This document shows positions 17,745 through 27,836 of a stretch of 64,000 nt of DNA, piece after piece. Position numbers and translations under genes: made by a program. The notes below the pieces were generated by a model that saw nothing but the letters and a program-made list of their open reading frames with translations, had not been told where the DNA came from and searched no databases. The stretch's first letter is position 1. Every line of letters starts with the position of its first letter. The DNA comes from G026625185 sp963727835 (GTDB lineage Bacteria; Desulfobacterota; WTBG01; JAGOGO01): the NCBI GenBank assembly GCA_963727835.1, contig CAVSIB010000007.1, forward strand, positions 1 through 64,000, read 5' to 3'.

Positions 17745-19446
17745 GTGTTATTTTCAAAAGCGTTGATACCGACATTGAGGAAACCCCGGCGGATGCGGAA
17801 GTGATAAGCCATCAACTCATGCTCCGGGCCGGCATGATCAGAAAGCTGCCGCGGGAATTTATTACCTTAACCCCAGCGGGTTTTCCAGAAACTTAAAACC
17901 ATTATCCGGGAAGAGATGAACCAAATCGGCAGCCAAAACCTCCGGAGTTAGGGCCCGGAAGCATTTGGCGAAAGCGGCCGCTGGCATTTTTATGGTAAGG
18001 AACTTCTCCGATTTAAAGACCGAAATGAACGCGATTTTTGTTTAGGCCCCACACATGAAGAGGTCATTACTGATCTCGTTCGAAGAGAAGTTAAGTCCTA
18101 TCGCCATCTCCCGTTAATCCTTTATCAGATTCAGACTAAATTCCGAGATGAGATCCGGCCACGATTCGGCGTGATGCGCGCCCGGGAATTTGTTATGAAA
18201 GATGCTTACAGCTTTGACCGTGATGAGGCAGGAGCGGAAGAAAGCTATCACAAAATGCATAAGGCTTATTCGAGAATCTTTGAGCGATGTGGCCTGGACT
18301 TCCGAGCAGTAGAGGCTGATACGGGTGCTATTGGAGGAAGCTTTTCCCATGAGTTTATGGTCTTAGCGCGATTCCGGTGAAGATATCATCGTTTATTGCG
18401 AATCCTGCGGCTATGCCGCAAATTTGGAGAAAGCTGAAATCAAACCCCCGGAAAATTCTCTGTCACAAGAAAACCAAAAAACCCGCAACAAAGTATCAAC
18501 GCCCGGACAAAAAACAGTTGAAGAGGTAACCGGATTCCTTGGCGTATCACCTGAGCACCTTATCAAAACGCTTATTTTCGCCACGGATAAAGGACCAGTT
18601 GCCGCTTTGGTACGAGGAGATCATGAGATTAACGAGATAAAACTTAAAAATTACTTGGGATGCGGTGAATTATTTCTTGCTGATGATTCGTTAGTTGAAA
18701 AGGTGACACGCGCCCCTCGAGGATTTGCCGGTCCGGTCGGTTTAATGATACCGATCTATGCTGACTATACCTTAAGAGGAGCTGTCAACATGGTTACCGG
18801 AGGAAATGAAAATGATGTGCATTTTAAAAATGTCAATACCCCTCGAGACTATCAGGTGACTCACTATGCTGATTTACGCAAGGCGGAAGTCAATGACCCT
18901 TGCGCCCGGTGCGGAAGGCCGTTAAAAATGAGAAAGGGGATTGAAGTCGGACACATCTTCAAACTCGGGACCAAATACAGTGAAGCCCTTCATGCAACCT
19001 ACTTAGATCAGGCCGGCAAAGAAAAACTGATCGTGATGGGGTGTTACGGAATTGGCGTGGGAAGAACAATCGCGGCCGCGATTGAGCAGCACCACGATAA
19101 AGACGGTATTATCTTCCCGCCTACCTTAGCTCCCTATCAGGTACTGATCCTTCCCGTAAACGTTAATGAACCGAAAGTCCATGAAACTGCCTTTAAAATA
19201 TATAACGGACTTAACTCAGGCGGCATTGAAGCTCTTATGGATGACCGCGATGAACGGCCGGGGATAAAATTTAAAGATGCTGATTTAATCGGGATACCCC
19301 TCCGTATCACCCTTGGCCAGCGCACGCTCGACGAAGGCAAGGTAGAGATAAGAAATCGAAAGACCGGAAAAGTTGATTTGGTTAACGTTGAGGAAACAAT
19401 AGGTTATGTCAACGATCACTTTTCTGGCAAAGACAAACTCCTTTAA
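17745..19446 (+). pseudogene. proS: Prolyl-tRNA synthetase with multiple frameshifts
   Basis: ProS charges tRNA-Pro. The GTG at 17745 begins LFSKALIPTLR, then ETPADAEVISHQLMLRAGM. Motif 2 is FRDEIRPRFGVMRAREFVMK with DAYSFDRDEAGAEE after it. The inserted editing domain (FLGVSPEHLIKTLIFATDKG) and the anticodon-binding domain complete a bacterial-type enzyme. Frames change near 17780, 17850, 17890, 17950 and 18370, always by about one base, and the total of 1702 bases still equals a normal length of about 567 residues. Either the sequence is erroneous here or the gene is dying and a second copy exists elsewhere. Confidence 0.88.
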
Positions 19447-19607
19447 CGCTTATCGGTCGAGGATAAAGAGATAATAACCTTGGTTTAAAAATAGTGGAGG
19501 AGTATTTCAAAGAACAAACGTCCATCCAAACCGTGTAGAGGAAGTTTATGCCCATGGTAACCACCCATAAAACGACCCACACATTACACAGAATACGAGG
19601 TTCATAG

Positions 19608-21843
19608 ATGGACTCTTTACCCCTTCCATCACAAAAATCTGATCAGAATAAACTGTGGGATATAAAAAAAGATGATCCTCACCAAGGCCTTCCTATTGTC
19701 CGCATCAACGACATCATTGAAAGTCTGCAATCCTACTATCCTCATGCTGATACTGCCCTGATTGAAAAAGCCTATATTTTTTCGGCCAAGGCCCATCAGG
19801 GACAGATTCGACTCTCTGGAGAGCCATACCTTACCCACCCATTACACGTTGCTTACATTCTTACCAAAATGAAAATGGATGATCTCTGTGTTGTCACCGG
19901 AATTCTTCATGATACCATGGAAGACACCTCGACGAGCCTCGAAACAATCCAGGACGCTCTTCGGCCCTCATGTCGCTTCCCTTGTAGATGGATTAACAAA
20001 AATCAGTAAAATCAACTTTAGTAGTACCGAGGAACAACAAGCAGAAAATTTTCGCAAAATGATCCTGGCAATGGCCCAAGATATTCGCGTGATTCTTATC
20101 AAGCTCGCGGATCGCATCCACAATATGAGGACCTTAGAATTTTTATCTTCGGAAAAACAAAAAATCATCGCCCAGGAAACCCTTGATATTTATTCTTCCA
20201 TCGCCAATCGTTTAGGAATTGATTGGATCAAAACCGAACTCGAAGACTTGTCTCTTAAGTTTCTTCACCCCAAAGAGTTTCATTACCTCGACGAAATGAT
20301 CAGGTCAAAAAAAGAGGAACGCAATCAGTATGTCCAAAAAGTAAAAAAAATAATTTCGGAGAAGCTGGAGCAGTTCAATATTCAGCCCGAGGTCGTTGGA
20401 CGGTTAAAGCACTATTACAGTATTTACCAAAAGATGCTCCGTCAAAAAATCGATTTTGATCAAGTTTATGATCTTATCGCTTTTAGAATGATCGTTAATT
20501 CAATCAAGGATTGTTATGCCGCTCTCGGAATTATCCACTCACTGTGGACACCGGTGCCCGGACGGTTTAAGGATTTTATTGCGATGCCAAAGGCCAACAT
20601 GTACCAATCCCTTCATACGACGGTGATTGGTCCTTATGGGGAAAGGATGGAAATTCAAATCAGAACCTTGGAGATGCATAAGATAGCCGAGGAAGGGATT
20701 GCTGCCCATTGGCGTTATAAAGAAAGTGGAAAAGAAATTGACAAACAATATAATCAGCTTTTTTCGTGGCTTCGCCAGATGTTAGAATGGCAGCAAGAGC
20801 TCAAAGACCCGGGAGAGTTTTTGGAAACTTTTCGCATTGACCTTTTCCCTCAAGAGGTCTATGTATTTACACCCCGGGGAGAAGTAAAATCTTTCCCGAA
20901 GGGGGCGACCCCGATTGATTTTGCCTATGCTATCCACACCAATGTTGGTCATCAATGCATAGGAGCCCGTGCTAACGGCCGGATGGTCCCTTTGGCGTAT
21001 GAGTTGAGGAATGGTGACACTATTGAGATCATTACCTCAAAAAATCAAAAGCCAAGTAAAGACTGGTTGAAAATCGTAAAAACTTCTCACGCCCGCACCA
21101 AGATACGACAGTGGGTACGGCTTACCGAACGTGAAGATGACATTCAGGCAGGACGAGAAGCGTGTGAACGTGAGTTTAAACGGTATCACCTCAATTTCAC
21201 CCATCTTTTGAAGTCAGGAAAAATTGGCAAGGTGATGGAGGATATTGGTTTCAATAATGTGCAGGACCTTTTGATTGCCATAGGGCTTGGAAAAATCCAA
21301 ATCAGTCACATTATCCAAAAATTAATCCCGCCGGAAGAACTGGAGAAAAAACTAAAATTCCTTTCCAAAAAAGGCGAATCAAAACCAAAACCAGCTGACT
21401 CTTCAAGTGGAGTGCGCGTAAAAGGGATTGACCACATTTTGGTAAATTTCGCAAAATGTTGTAGTCCGCTTCCGGGAGACAAAATTATCGGGTATATCAC
21501 GAAAGGTCGGGGTGTAACGATTCACCTAGATGCGTGCCCTCGTCTCCTTGAAACAAGCAAGGAACGAAGAGTCGAGGTGGGTTGGGACCGTACTAAAGAA
21601 TTGAGCCGTTCGGTAAAAATTAAAGTTTTATCACAGGATAAACCCGGCTTGCTTTCTGAACTTAGCGGGGCGATTACAAAACTTAAAAGCAATATCAAAA
21701 GGGCAAATGTCATGACGACCGGAACTCAGCAAGGTGTCAGCACTTTCGAGTTAGAAGTTAAAGACCTTGCACATCTGGAAAGCATTATCAATCATATCAA
21801 AAAAATTAAAGGGGTTATTGAAGTAAGCAGGATAAAGCTGTAA
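19608..21843 (+). CDS. Bifunctional (p)ppGpp synthetase/hydrolase Rel/SpoT, one-base frameshift
   Basis: The enzyme makes and degrades the stringent-response alarmone. Domains in order are the HD hydrolase (HPLHVAYIL, GILHDTMEDT, IKLADRIHNM), synthetase (RFKDFIAMPKANMYQSLHTT), TGS (VYVFTPRGEVKSFPKGATPI), a conserved Cys region (KCCSPLPGDKIIGYI) and ACT. The intact HD motif predicts active hydrolysis. The frame changes near 19950 (one extra base), where ETIQD must join LFGPHVASLVDG; corrected length is about 744 residues. ATG 19608 is used. It converges on rpmB with a 12-base gap. Confidence 0.92.
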
Positions 21844-21855
21844 AGGGAGAACAGC

Positions 21856-22047
21856 CTAAGAGGCTTTGTTCAAGACGCCGGATCGAAGGCATTGGGTACA
21901 GACCTTCATTCGCCGCCTCGAACCTTTTTCGCCTACTCGAACTTTTTGGAGGTTAGGGTACCACACATGTTTGGTTCTGTTGTGCGCATGGCTCACCGTA
22001 TATCCAATTTGATGCCCTTTCCCGCAAATCTCACATTTTCTTGCCAT
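21856..22047 (-). CDS. rpmB: 50S ribosomal protein L28
   Basis: This 63-residue basic protein starts MARKCEICGKGHQIGYTVSH and contains the conserved HAHNRTKHVWYPNLQKVRV. It has zinc-type CxxC pairs (CEIC near residue 5, CTQC near 52), i.e. the Cys-containing form of L28. A Shine-Dalgarno AAGGTG precedes the ATG. It is alone on the minus strand; 196 bases without a gene separate it from the NUDIX gene. Confidence 0.97.
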   Translation of the reverse strand: MARKCEICGKGHQIGYTVSHAHNRTKHVWYPNLQKVRVGEKGSRRRMKVCTQCLRSGVLNKAS

Positions 22048-22243
22048 TGTTTCACCTTAACTAAATAAAATATAAGTAAAATTATTTTGTTTTCATTAAA
22101 ACCATTTGAATGTGCAACTATTGCCGGAATTTTTGATTTTTACCATAAAATTTTTTTTTGGCAAGCTTTTTTTACTCTATTGCTATCTTGACTGAAGTTT
22201 TCATTTTTTTGAGTTTAAAACCATTATAATATCAAATAATTAA

Positions 22244-22696
22244 TCAACCAGTGCGTTTTTTCATTCGAAAATAATCCTGAAGAATTTTATCATGATCAAA
22301 CACTATGGGATGGGGGAGATCGTCCGGAGTGAAAATTCCTAAATCCTCCGCATCATCAGCCGCATAGGGCATTCCCCGGCCTTGGGCAATAAAAACGATT
22401 GAGAGTGTATGTCGTCGTGGATCCCGCGTGGGGTCTGAATATACCCCAAACTGTCGCATAGACTCTAATTCCAAAGAAGTCTCTTCTTTTGCCTCACGAG
22501 CTGCTGCCGCTTCAACTGTCTCGCCATAATCCACGAATCCCCCGGGAAGCGCCCATCCGTGAGGATAGTTTTTCCTTTTTATTAAAATAATTCCTTGAGC
22601 TTCAACCTCAATGATGATATCCACGGTAGGGACAGGATTTTGGTATTCCAGTAATTCTTTCCCGCAATGAGGACATATTTTTTTCTTTCTGGCCAT
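22244..22696 (-). CDS. NUDIX hydrolase with N-terminal zinc-ribbon start
   Basis: The 150-residue protein has the NUDIX box GGFVDYGETVEAAAAREAKEET, here cited in part: GETVEAAAAREAKEE lies near residues 60-74. An N-terminal CPHCGKELL suggests a short metal-binding knuckle. Such proteins hydrolyse nucleoside diphosphates linked to another moiety; ADP-ribose pyrophosphatase is one possibility, but the substrate cannot be read from sequence. ATG 22696 is chosen because AAAGGAAG lies eight bases upstream; a longer frame to 22726 lacks such a site. Confidence 0.9.
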   Translation of the reverse strand: MARKKKICPHCGKELLEYQNPVPTVDIIIEVEAQGIILIKRKNYPHGWALPGGFVDYGETVEAAAAREAKEETSLELESMRQFGVYSDPTRDPRRHTLSIVFIAQGRGMPYAADDAEDLGIFTPDDLPHPIVFDHDKILQDYFRMKKRTG

Positions 22697-22790
22697 ATGG
22701 CTTCCTTTAGTAAGATTTAGGTTCAATTTTTATTTTTATTTTATCTTATTATAAAAGAAGATTTCTATTTTTCTTGGAAAGTAAAGCTCC

Positions 22791-22819
22791 TTGACGGATG
22801 TTCACTATCCTGCTATACA
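22791..22819 (+). promoter_or_regulatory. Strong sigma-70-type promoter for lptF-lptG-pgsA
   Basis: TTGACG (22791-22796), a 17-base spacer, and TATACA (22814-22819) lie about 70 bases upstream of lptF. Both hexamers have five of six consensus bases and ideal spacing. Confidence 0.7.
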
Positions 22820-22891
22820 ATCATTCTCGACAAGATTTTAAAAATGAATTGAATTTCAAAAAATGCCAACGCGTTCTTTCTGACTCCCAAG

Positions 22892-24307
22892 ATGGTTTTA
22901 AATAAGTTTACACCAAAAATCAAAATAATTGATCTTTACCTATTTAAAGAGCTACTCACCACTTTTGGGTTATGTATCTTCATTTTTACTTTTACCATGC
23001 TCATGGGTCAGGTCTTCAAACTGACTGAAATGGTAATAAATAAAGGTCTTGGATTCGTAGCCACTTTAATGTTTTTAGGATTTATTCTTCCTTCCTTATT
23101 AATGTTCGTTATCCCCATGAGCCTTTTACTCGGAATCCTCACCACCCTGGGAAGGATGTCAACTGATGGTGAAATTATTGCGCTTAAAGCCTCAGGCATT
23201 AGCCTTTCCCAAATTTTGCGGCCAATTCTAATGGTCGCGTTAATTGCATTTTTTGCGTCCAATTTTTTTAGCCTTTATTTAAGTCCCAAAGCAAATTACT
23301 CTTTAAAAAAACTGATTTTTGATGTTGCGAAAACCAAAGCAGAAGTTGGAATCAAAGAAGGGATATTCAATTCTGACTTCGAGGGTTTAACGATTTATGT
23401 TAACCACCTAGCCCCAGATGGGAAATTAGAGGGGGTCGTGGTATCTGATACCCGCCAAGCCGAAGAGCCTTTAACCATATTCGCCCAAGAGGGGTATTTA
23501 ATCCCTCATCCTGAAGACCTTGCAATGATCCTTCATTTAAAAAACGGCTGCAATCATCATCTTAGTCAAAGGCAAAAAAATTATCAAACATCTAATTTTG
23601 AAACGCAGGATCTGATACTAAACTTCCAAGACTCCTCTGCCGGACCTACAAAAAAGCAAAAGGAAATGTCACTTCAAGAATTATGGCAGTTCGCAGTCCA
23701 ACAAAGGGACAACAAAGAAAAATATTATGATATCTTAACAGAATTAAACAGCCGGTTTTCTACCCCTTTTGCTTGTTTAGTCTTTGGCTTTTTAGCAGTT
23801 CCACTCGGCATTTTTTCTCCCCGGGCCGGAAGAGCATACGGTTTTGTTATTAGTTTAATGGTAATACTCATATATTATATTCTTTTTTCTCTGGGAGAAA
23901 ATATCGGCAGCCTTGGCATGGTGCATCCCATGATTGCCATGTGGGTACCTAATATATTTTTTCTTTTGCTCTCTTTCTACCTTTTCAAAAAAATAAAGTC
24001 TGAATCACCAATAATGATTTTAGAGAAACTCAACTGGTGCCTGGAAATAATTAAAAATACATTTCGCCGTATTACCGAAGGAACAAAGTCCGAAAAATTC
24101 GACGACCTTCCCTCGCTCATGTGGGACATTAATAACTCTACCAAAGATGGCCTGATGTTGAAGCTGGGCATTGGGGAAAAAAGGGCCGCTGCAATTATCG
24201 CCTATCGAGAAGCCCAGGGAGGCATAAAAGAGCTTGAGGAGCTAAAAAAAATCCGAGGCATTAGCGACAAAACCTTGAATAAAATTTTAGAGAATCTCCT
24301 TGGCTAA
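22892..24307 (+). CDS. lptF: LPS export permease LptF with a C-terminal ComEA-like helix-hairpin-helix domain
   Basis: LptF is one of the two permease subunits of the LptBFG transporter. The first about 360 residues have the normal architecture: three membrane helices, a periplasmic jellyroll domain, then three more helices ending VPNIFFLLLSFYLFKK. The protein does not stop there. After a linker, residues about 403-471 read like a ComEA-type HhH repeat (INNSTKDGLMLKLGIGEKRA and AIIAYREAQGGIKELEELKK, then IRGISDKTLNKIL). Total length is 471 against a typical 360-390. No frame change occurs, so the fusion looks genuine. The HhH tail should be cytoplasmic. Confidence 0.92.
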   Translation: MVLNKFTPKIKIIDLYLFKELLTTFGLCIFIFTFTMLMGQVFKLTEMVINKGLGFVATLMFLGFILPSLLMFVIPMSLLLGILTTLGRMSTDGEIIALKASGISLSQILRPILMVALIAFFASNFFSLYLSPKANYSLKKLIFDVAKTKAEVGIKEGIFNSDFEGLTIYVNHLAPDGKLEGVVVSDTRQAEEPLTIFAQEGYLIPHPEDLAMILHLKNGCNHHLSQRQKNYQTSNFETQDLILNFQDSSAGPTKKQKEMSLQELWQFAVQQRDNKEKYYDILTELNSRFSTPFACLVFGFLAVPLGIFSPRAGRAYGFVISLMVILIYYILFSLGENIGSLGMVHPMIAMWVPNIFFLLLSFYLFKKIKSESPIMILEKLNWCLEIIKNTFRRITEGTKSEKFDDLPSLMWDINNSTKDGLMLKLGIGEKRAAAIIAYREAQGGIKELEELKKIRGISDKTLNKILENLLG

Positions 24308-24355
24308 ATGGATATTCCTAACATTTATCTCTTGTAAAAGAAAAATAAATTCACC

Positions 24356-25432
24356 ATGACGATTATCACCCGGTATATCCTCCGCGAATTCATCAAACTC
24401 TTTTTATATAGCTTAGCGGTAATAGTTATTCTTTTTTTTATCGGTGACTTGGCTGAGCGCCTTGGAGACTTTTTACAATACCAGGCAAGTTTTGCATCAC
24501 TCTTGCAACATTTCCTTTTTAGGATCCTTGCCATAATTTTCCAGATTACTCCCGTCCCGGTACTCCTTGCTACTTCTATTGAGATCGGTATACTATCTCG
24601 AAATTTCGAGATCATCGCCCTAAGGTCAAGCGGAGTAAGCCTATCACGGACGATATCGCCTATCCTTATCGCCGCTTTATGCATCAGCATTGTTACTCTC
24701 TTGGGCAACGAACTTGTTTCCCCTTATGCTACCAAAAAAGCTGCGGCTCTTGCCCGCAGTATCAAAGGGAAAGAAAATAAAAAAATCTTTAATCCAGATC
24801 AAATCTGGTTGCGGGGAAAGGGGATTATTTATAATATCAAGTACTTTTCCGCTCGCAAGAATACGCTTCATGGCGTTACCGTGTATTTCCTTAACCATGA
24901 TTTTAGGCTCTACAAAAGAATCGATGCTGAACAGGCTATCTGGCAAGGAAATACATGGGTTTTCCAAAATGTTTTCACCCGAGAGTTTGAAGCAAATAAC
25001 GTTATTAAGTCTTCTTTCACCAAAGAAACATCCTTTCCCCTTGAAGAGACACCGGAAACCTTTAAACAAGAGATCAGGGAACCCGAAGAGATGGGTTATC
25101 TCGAGTTAAAAGCATATATTGAAAAAACCACCCAGGAGGGGTATGATACCACCAAATATTTAGCAGATTTATACGCTAAACTTTCCAGCCCCTTCATCAA
25201 TTTTTTTATTGCTTTATTTGGGATTCCCTTTGCCCTGAGGATTGGAAAACATGGGGGGTTTGCTATCGGGGTAACATTAAGTTGTTTTATTGGACTTTCA
25301 TACTGGTGTTTTTACCAAATCTGCAATGTTCTCGGAGCGGGAGGGGCTTTGCCCCCGCTTATTTCTGCCTGGGCCGCAAATTTTATTTTTGGCATTTTGG
25401 GATTCTATCTTTTGTTGCACGTAAAATATTAG
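24356..25432 (+). CDS. lptG: LPS export permease LptG
   Basis: This 358-residue protein is the second YjgP/YjgQ-family permease, partner of LptF and LptB. It starts MTIITRYILREFIKLFLYSL, has three N-terminal and three C-terminal membrane segments around a periplasmic domain, and the conserved IIALRSSGVSLSR after the second helix. It lies 48 bases downstream of lptF and lacks the HhH tail, giving normal length. Confidence 0.95.
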   Translation: MTIITRYILREFIKLFLYSLAVIVILFFIGDLAERLGDFLQYQASFASLLQHFLFRILAIIFQITPVPVLLATSIEIGILSRNFEIIALRSSGVSLSRTISPILIAALCISIVTLLGNELVSPYATKKAAALARSIKGKENKKIFNPDQIWLRGKGIIYNIKYFSARKNTLHGVTVYFLNHDFRLYKRIDAEQAIWQGNTWVFQNVFTREFEANNVIKSSFTKETSFPLEETPETFKQEIREPEEMGYLELKAYIEKTTQEGYDTTKYLADLYAKLSSPFINFFIALFGIPFALRIGKHGGFAIGVTLSCFIGLSYWCFYQICNVLGAGGALPPLISAWAANFIFGILGFYLLLHVKY

Positions 25433-25539
25433 CATGAAAAGAATATCGTTACCCACGCGCTCAGAAAAGAGTGAATAACTAATTGTCTTCAGGGGTTAGT
25501 ACTCATGAAAACCAAGTCCTTTTTCATCGGTTAATCAGC

Positions 25540-26130
25540 ATGTTAAATTTACCAAACATCTTAACTCTGAGCAGAATTGCTTTTATCCCGGTTTTGTTCA
25601 TCCTGTTATTTTTTCCTGACAGAACAGCCAGCTTTTTTGCTGCCTTCTGTTTTGCCCTAGCCTCTCTCACTGACTTTTTAGATGGTTTTTTTGCTCGAAG
25701 AAGAAACAGTATTACCCGTCTGGGAAAAATCCTTGATCCCTTGGCTGACAAGCTTTTGATCACTGCTTGTTTAATCATGCTTATTCCTCTTCATGGGGTT
25801 GCTGCCTGGGTGGTAGTCATCATCGTATCCCGAGAAATAGCCATTACCGGCTTAAGAGGAATTGCCGCAATCGAGGGCTTAGTTATTCCTGCTGAAACGT
25901 TGGGAAAGAAAAAAACTGCTTTCCAGGTTGTTGCCGTCTTTTCCTTACTGCTCCATTATGAATATTTTCACATAAATTTTCATCAAATCGGAAACGTCTT
26001 ATTATTCTTGGCTATGCTTCTGGCCGTATGGTCAGGGTTAGTCTATTTCTATCGATTCTCCTTTTTGATCAACCTCATGCCTAAAGAAGAAAGAAGAGTT
26101 TCTGTTGACAGAACAAAAAATTTACTTTAG
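25540..26130 (+). CDS. pgsA: CDP-diacylglycerol-glycerol-3-phosphate 3-phosphatidyltransferase
   Basis: PgsA makes phosphatidylglycerol phosphate in the inner membrane, the committed step to phosphatidylglycerol. The 196-residue protein starts MLNLPNILTLSRIAFIPVLF and shows the CDP-alcohol phosphotransferase motif DFLDGFFARR...GKILDPLADK. ATG 25540 matches the family start; upstream starts would add unrelated residues. Its product is the substrate for the MprF homologue encoded at 55.5-58.1 kb. Two tRNA genes follow closely. Confidence 0.94.
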   Translation: MLNLPNILTLSRIAFIPVLFILLFFPDRTASFFAAFCFALASLTDFLDGFFARRRNSITRLGKILDPLADKLLITACLIMLIPLHGVAAWVVVIIVSREIAITGLRGIAAIEGLVIPAETLGKKKTAFQVVAVFSLLLHYEYFHINFHQIGNVLLFLAMLLAVWSGLVYFYRFSFLINLMPKEERRVSVDRTKNLL

Positions 26131-26150
26131 ATTTTAATATTGCCTTAAAA

Positions 26151-26222
26151 GCGGGAATAACTCAGCGGTAGAGTGCAACCTTGCCAAGGTTGAGGTCGCG
26201 GGTTCAAATCCCGTTTCCCGCT
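26151..26222 (+). tRNA. tRNA-Gly (GCC)
   Basis: The acceptor stem GCGGGAA/TTCCCGC, anticodon stem CAACC/GGTTG with loop TTGCCAA (anticodon GCC) and T-arm with GGTTCAAATCC fold as a complete tRNA of 72 nt. CCA is not encoded. It lies 20 bases after pgsA and seven bases before tRNA-Cys. Confidence 0.95.
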
Positions 26223-26228
26223 TTAAAA

Positions 26229-26301
26229 GGCGGCATAGCCAAGTGGCTAAGGCAGAGGTCTGCAAAACCTTTATTCCCCGGTTCGAATCCGGGTGCCGCC
26301 T
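26229..26301 (+). tRNA. tRNA-Cys (GCA), integration site of a genomic island
   Basis: The acceptor GGCGGCA/TGCCGCC, anticodon stem GAGGT/ACCTT with loop CTGCAAA (anticodon GCA) and T-arm GGTTCGAATCC are intact. CCA is not encoded. The last 43 bases are duplicated exactly at 33033-33075, the signature of integrase-mediated insertion into the 3' half of a tRNA gene. Confidence 0.95.
26259..26301 (+). repeat. Left attachment repeat (tRNA-Cys 3' half)
   Basis: These 43 bases, running from the anticodon loop to the discriminator base, are identical to 33033-33075. This copy retains the functional tRNA. Confidence 0.93.
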
Positions 26302-26313
26302 CTTGTAATTTCA

Positions 26314-26345
26314 ATGGGTTAGCGTTTTTCGTTAGCCCATTTTTG
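26314..26345 (+). terminator. Intrinsic terminator after tRNA-Cys, inside the island
   Basis: ATGGGTTAGCG (26314-26324) pairs with CGTTAGCCCAT (26330-26340) through 11 pairs, two of them G-U, around a T5 loop; TTTTT follows. It was probably carried in by the island and replaces the original tRNA terminator now displaced to 33.1 kb. Confidence 0.75.
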
Positions 26346-26520
26346 TTTTCTGGTTTGGTATAGGTTTGGTTTTTTTATCCAATTCATCGATGTTCGTTCT
26401 GCTTTCTCTTGGCAACCATTTATAATAATTTTTATACGTCAAATCCGTGTTTCCGTGTCCCATTTCTTTACTAACCTCTGCCAGTGAATCCCCTTTGCTC
26501 ACTCTGGAAGGATACACCAC
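26332..26520 (-). pseudogene. C-terminal remnant of a tyrosine recombinase (island integrase)
   Basis: The 62 codons read SLAEVSKEMGHGNTDLTYKN and YYKWLPRESRTNIDELD, resembling the last 60 residues of phage-type integrases with the catalytic GH-box and the Tyr region. The N-terminal core-binding domain and the Arg and HxxR motifs are missing. Its position beside the tRNA and orientation toward it fit an integrase that inserted the island and was later truncated. Confidence 0.75.
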
Positions 26521-26887
26521 CTATCCTCCTAAACACAACTTTCAACTATATCTCATCGTTTTATGGTTAATTCCAAGTCAACAAATTTACCAACCGACAT
26601 TGATTATAAAGAGCAATAAAACACAAGCCGGAGATTAAGGGGATTAAAAAGGAAAGGGAGAAAAGGAATAATTTTTTTTGGAAGCATAATTTTTTCCCCT
26701 AAACATTAAAATTATCTACTCACCTTTGACATAATATTTTCTCTTTAATTATAAACACGGCACAGTAACGGCAAACGATATACTGTGCCTGGGAATGCAA
26801 TCTACCGACAGCAACCACTATCAACACCTAACCCCAAACTCCCCAACTCCTTTTTGGTAAGACTTAAAAATCGCAAGCGGGGGAAGT
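26521..26887. other. AT-rich island DNA without a gene
   Basis: No coding motif, RNA or repeat was recognised in these 367 bases between the integrase remnant and the glycosyltransferase 3' end. The missing front part of the integrase is not recognisable in it. Confidence 0.4.
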
Positions 26888-27715
26888 TCAATTCTTCCCT
26901 GACCCGCCATCGGTTTCCCGGGATGCTTCCTTTCCCTTGATTTTTTTAAATAACTCCCGAAGGATTTTTTTCCGCCAAAGCAATTCTTCTTTGGTGACAT
27001 GATTCCGGCTGCGCCAAAGAGAAATTTTTTTGCTGTTCCGGTAAGGAGTATCGCGCAAAGGTGAGGTGGTGAAATTATTTTTCCATAAAACATAGGTAAA
27101 ACTTAATTGGTCTCTTCGGGAATAGTTTTCAACCCACCACCACCAGTCCTCCATGATTTTGATGACTTCTTTATCATGATGTTCCCGGTAGATGATATTA
27201 TTTTCAAAAAGGCCGTAGTTTTCAGGGAAGCCGTCCTTTCTTATCAAATCAATCTGCTCTTTCATGATTTCACGGTCATCTTTCTCAAACTTTAAACAGG
27301 CAATGAACTCATCATAAACACAATTTCTGCCGGGGTGGATTCCAAGAGAAATCTTTTTTGATTCCTTGATAGCGCGGTTAATATCGTCAAAAATTTTATC
27401 ACTGAGGAAATTTATATTCGTGTCAACATAAACGCTTCTTTCATAGTCGGGGAATAAGAGATGCGGGTGAAGTTTATGCCATCGGTTGTTGCGGACATCA
27501 TCCATTGTGTCGAAAACCAGGGGCTTAAGGTTCCAGGTGGAATTGTTATTGTTTTTTATCGCTAGCTTGTCGGTAAAACAAACATAATCCCAATCCGGGT
27601 TGATAGCGGAGTGATTGTTCAACTGGTCATAATTTCCGGTTAGGCAGGTATAGAGGACTACTTTTTTTTTAAGAGAAAGCATGATAAATTTCTCGATTAT
27701 TTTTTTTAAAGCCAT
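26888..27715 (-). CDS. TOD1/MUCI70-like (DUF616-type) glycosyltransferase family protein
   Basis: The 275-residue protein shows VVLYTCLTGNYDQL near the N-terminus, DWDYVCFTD, NRWHKLHPHLLFPDYERSVY followed by VDTNI, GIHPGRNCVYDE and RRDQLSFTYVLWK. This pattern is that of DUF616/TOD1_MUCI70 proteins, considered GT-A fold glycosyltransferases; the DTN would take the place of the metal-binding DxD. The start may be Met12 (27682), directly before the conserved strand. It is transcribed opposite to the rest of the cargo. Substrate unknown. Confidence 0.75.
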   Translation of the reverse strand: MALKKIIEKFIMLSLKKKVVLYTCLTGNYDQLNNHSAINPDWDYVCFTDKLAIKNNNNSTWNLKPLVFDTMDDVRNNRWHKLHPHLLFPDYERSVYVDTNINFLSDKIFDDINRAIKESKKISLGIHPGRNCVYDEFIACLKFEKDDREIMKEQIDLIRKDGFPENYGLFENNIIYREHHDKEVIKIMEDWWWWVENYSRRDQLSFTYVLWKNNFTTSPLRDTPYRNSKKISLWRSRNHVTKEELLWRKKILRELFKKIKGKEASRETDGGSGKN

Positions 27716-27836
27716 TATATCATAATAGAGTTTTTTTATTAAAATTTTATGATATAATTTTGTTATTTTAAGTAAAAAACTATAAAATAAAGGAGTCGGA
27801 AGGAATACGTCAAACTGTTGATGGAGAGACCATTAT

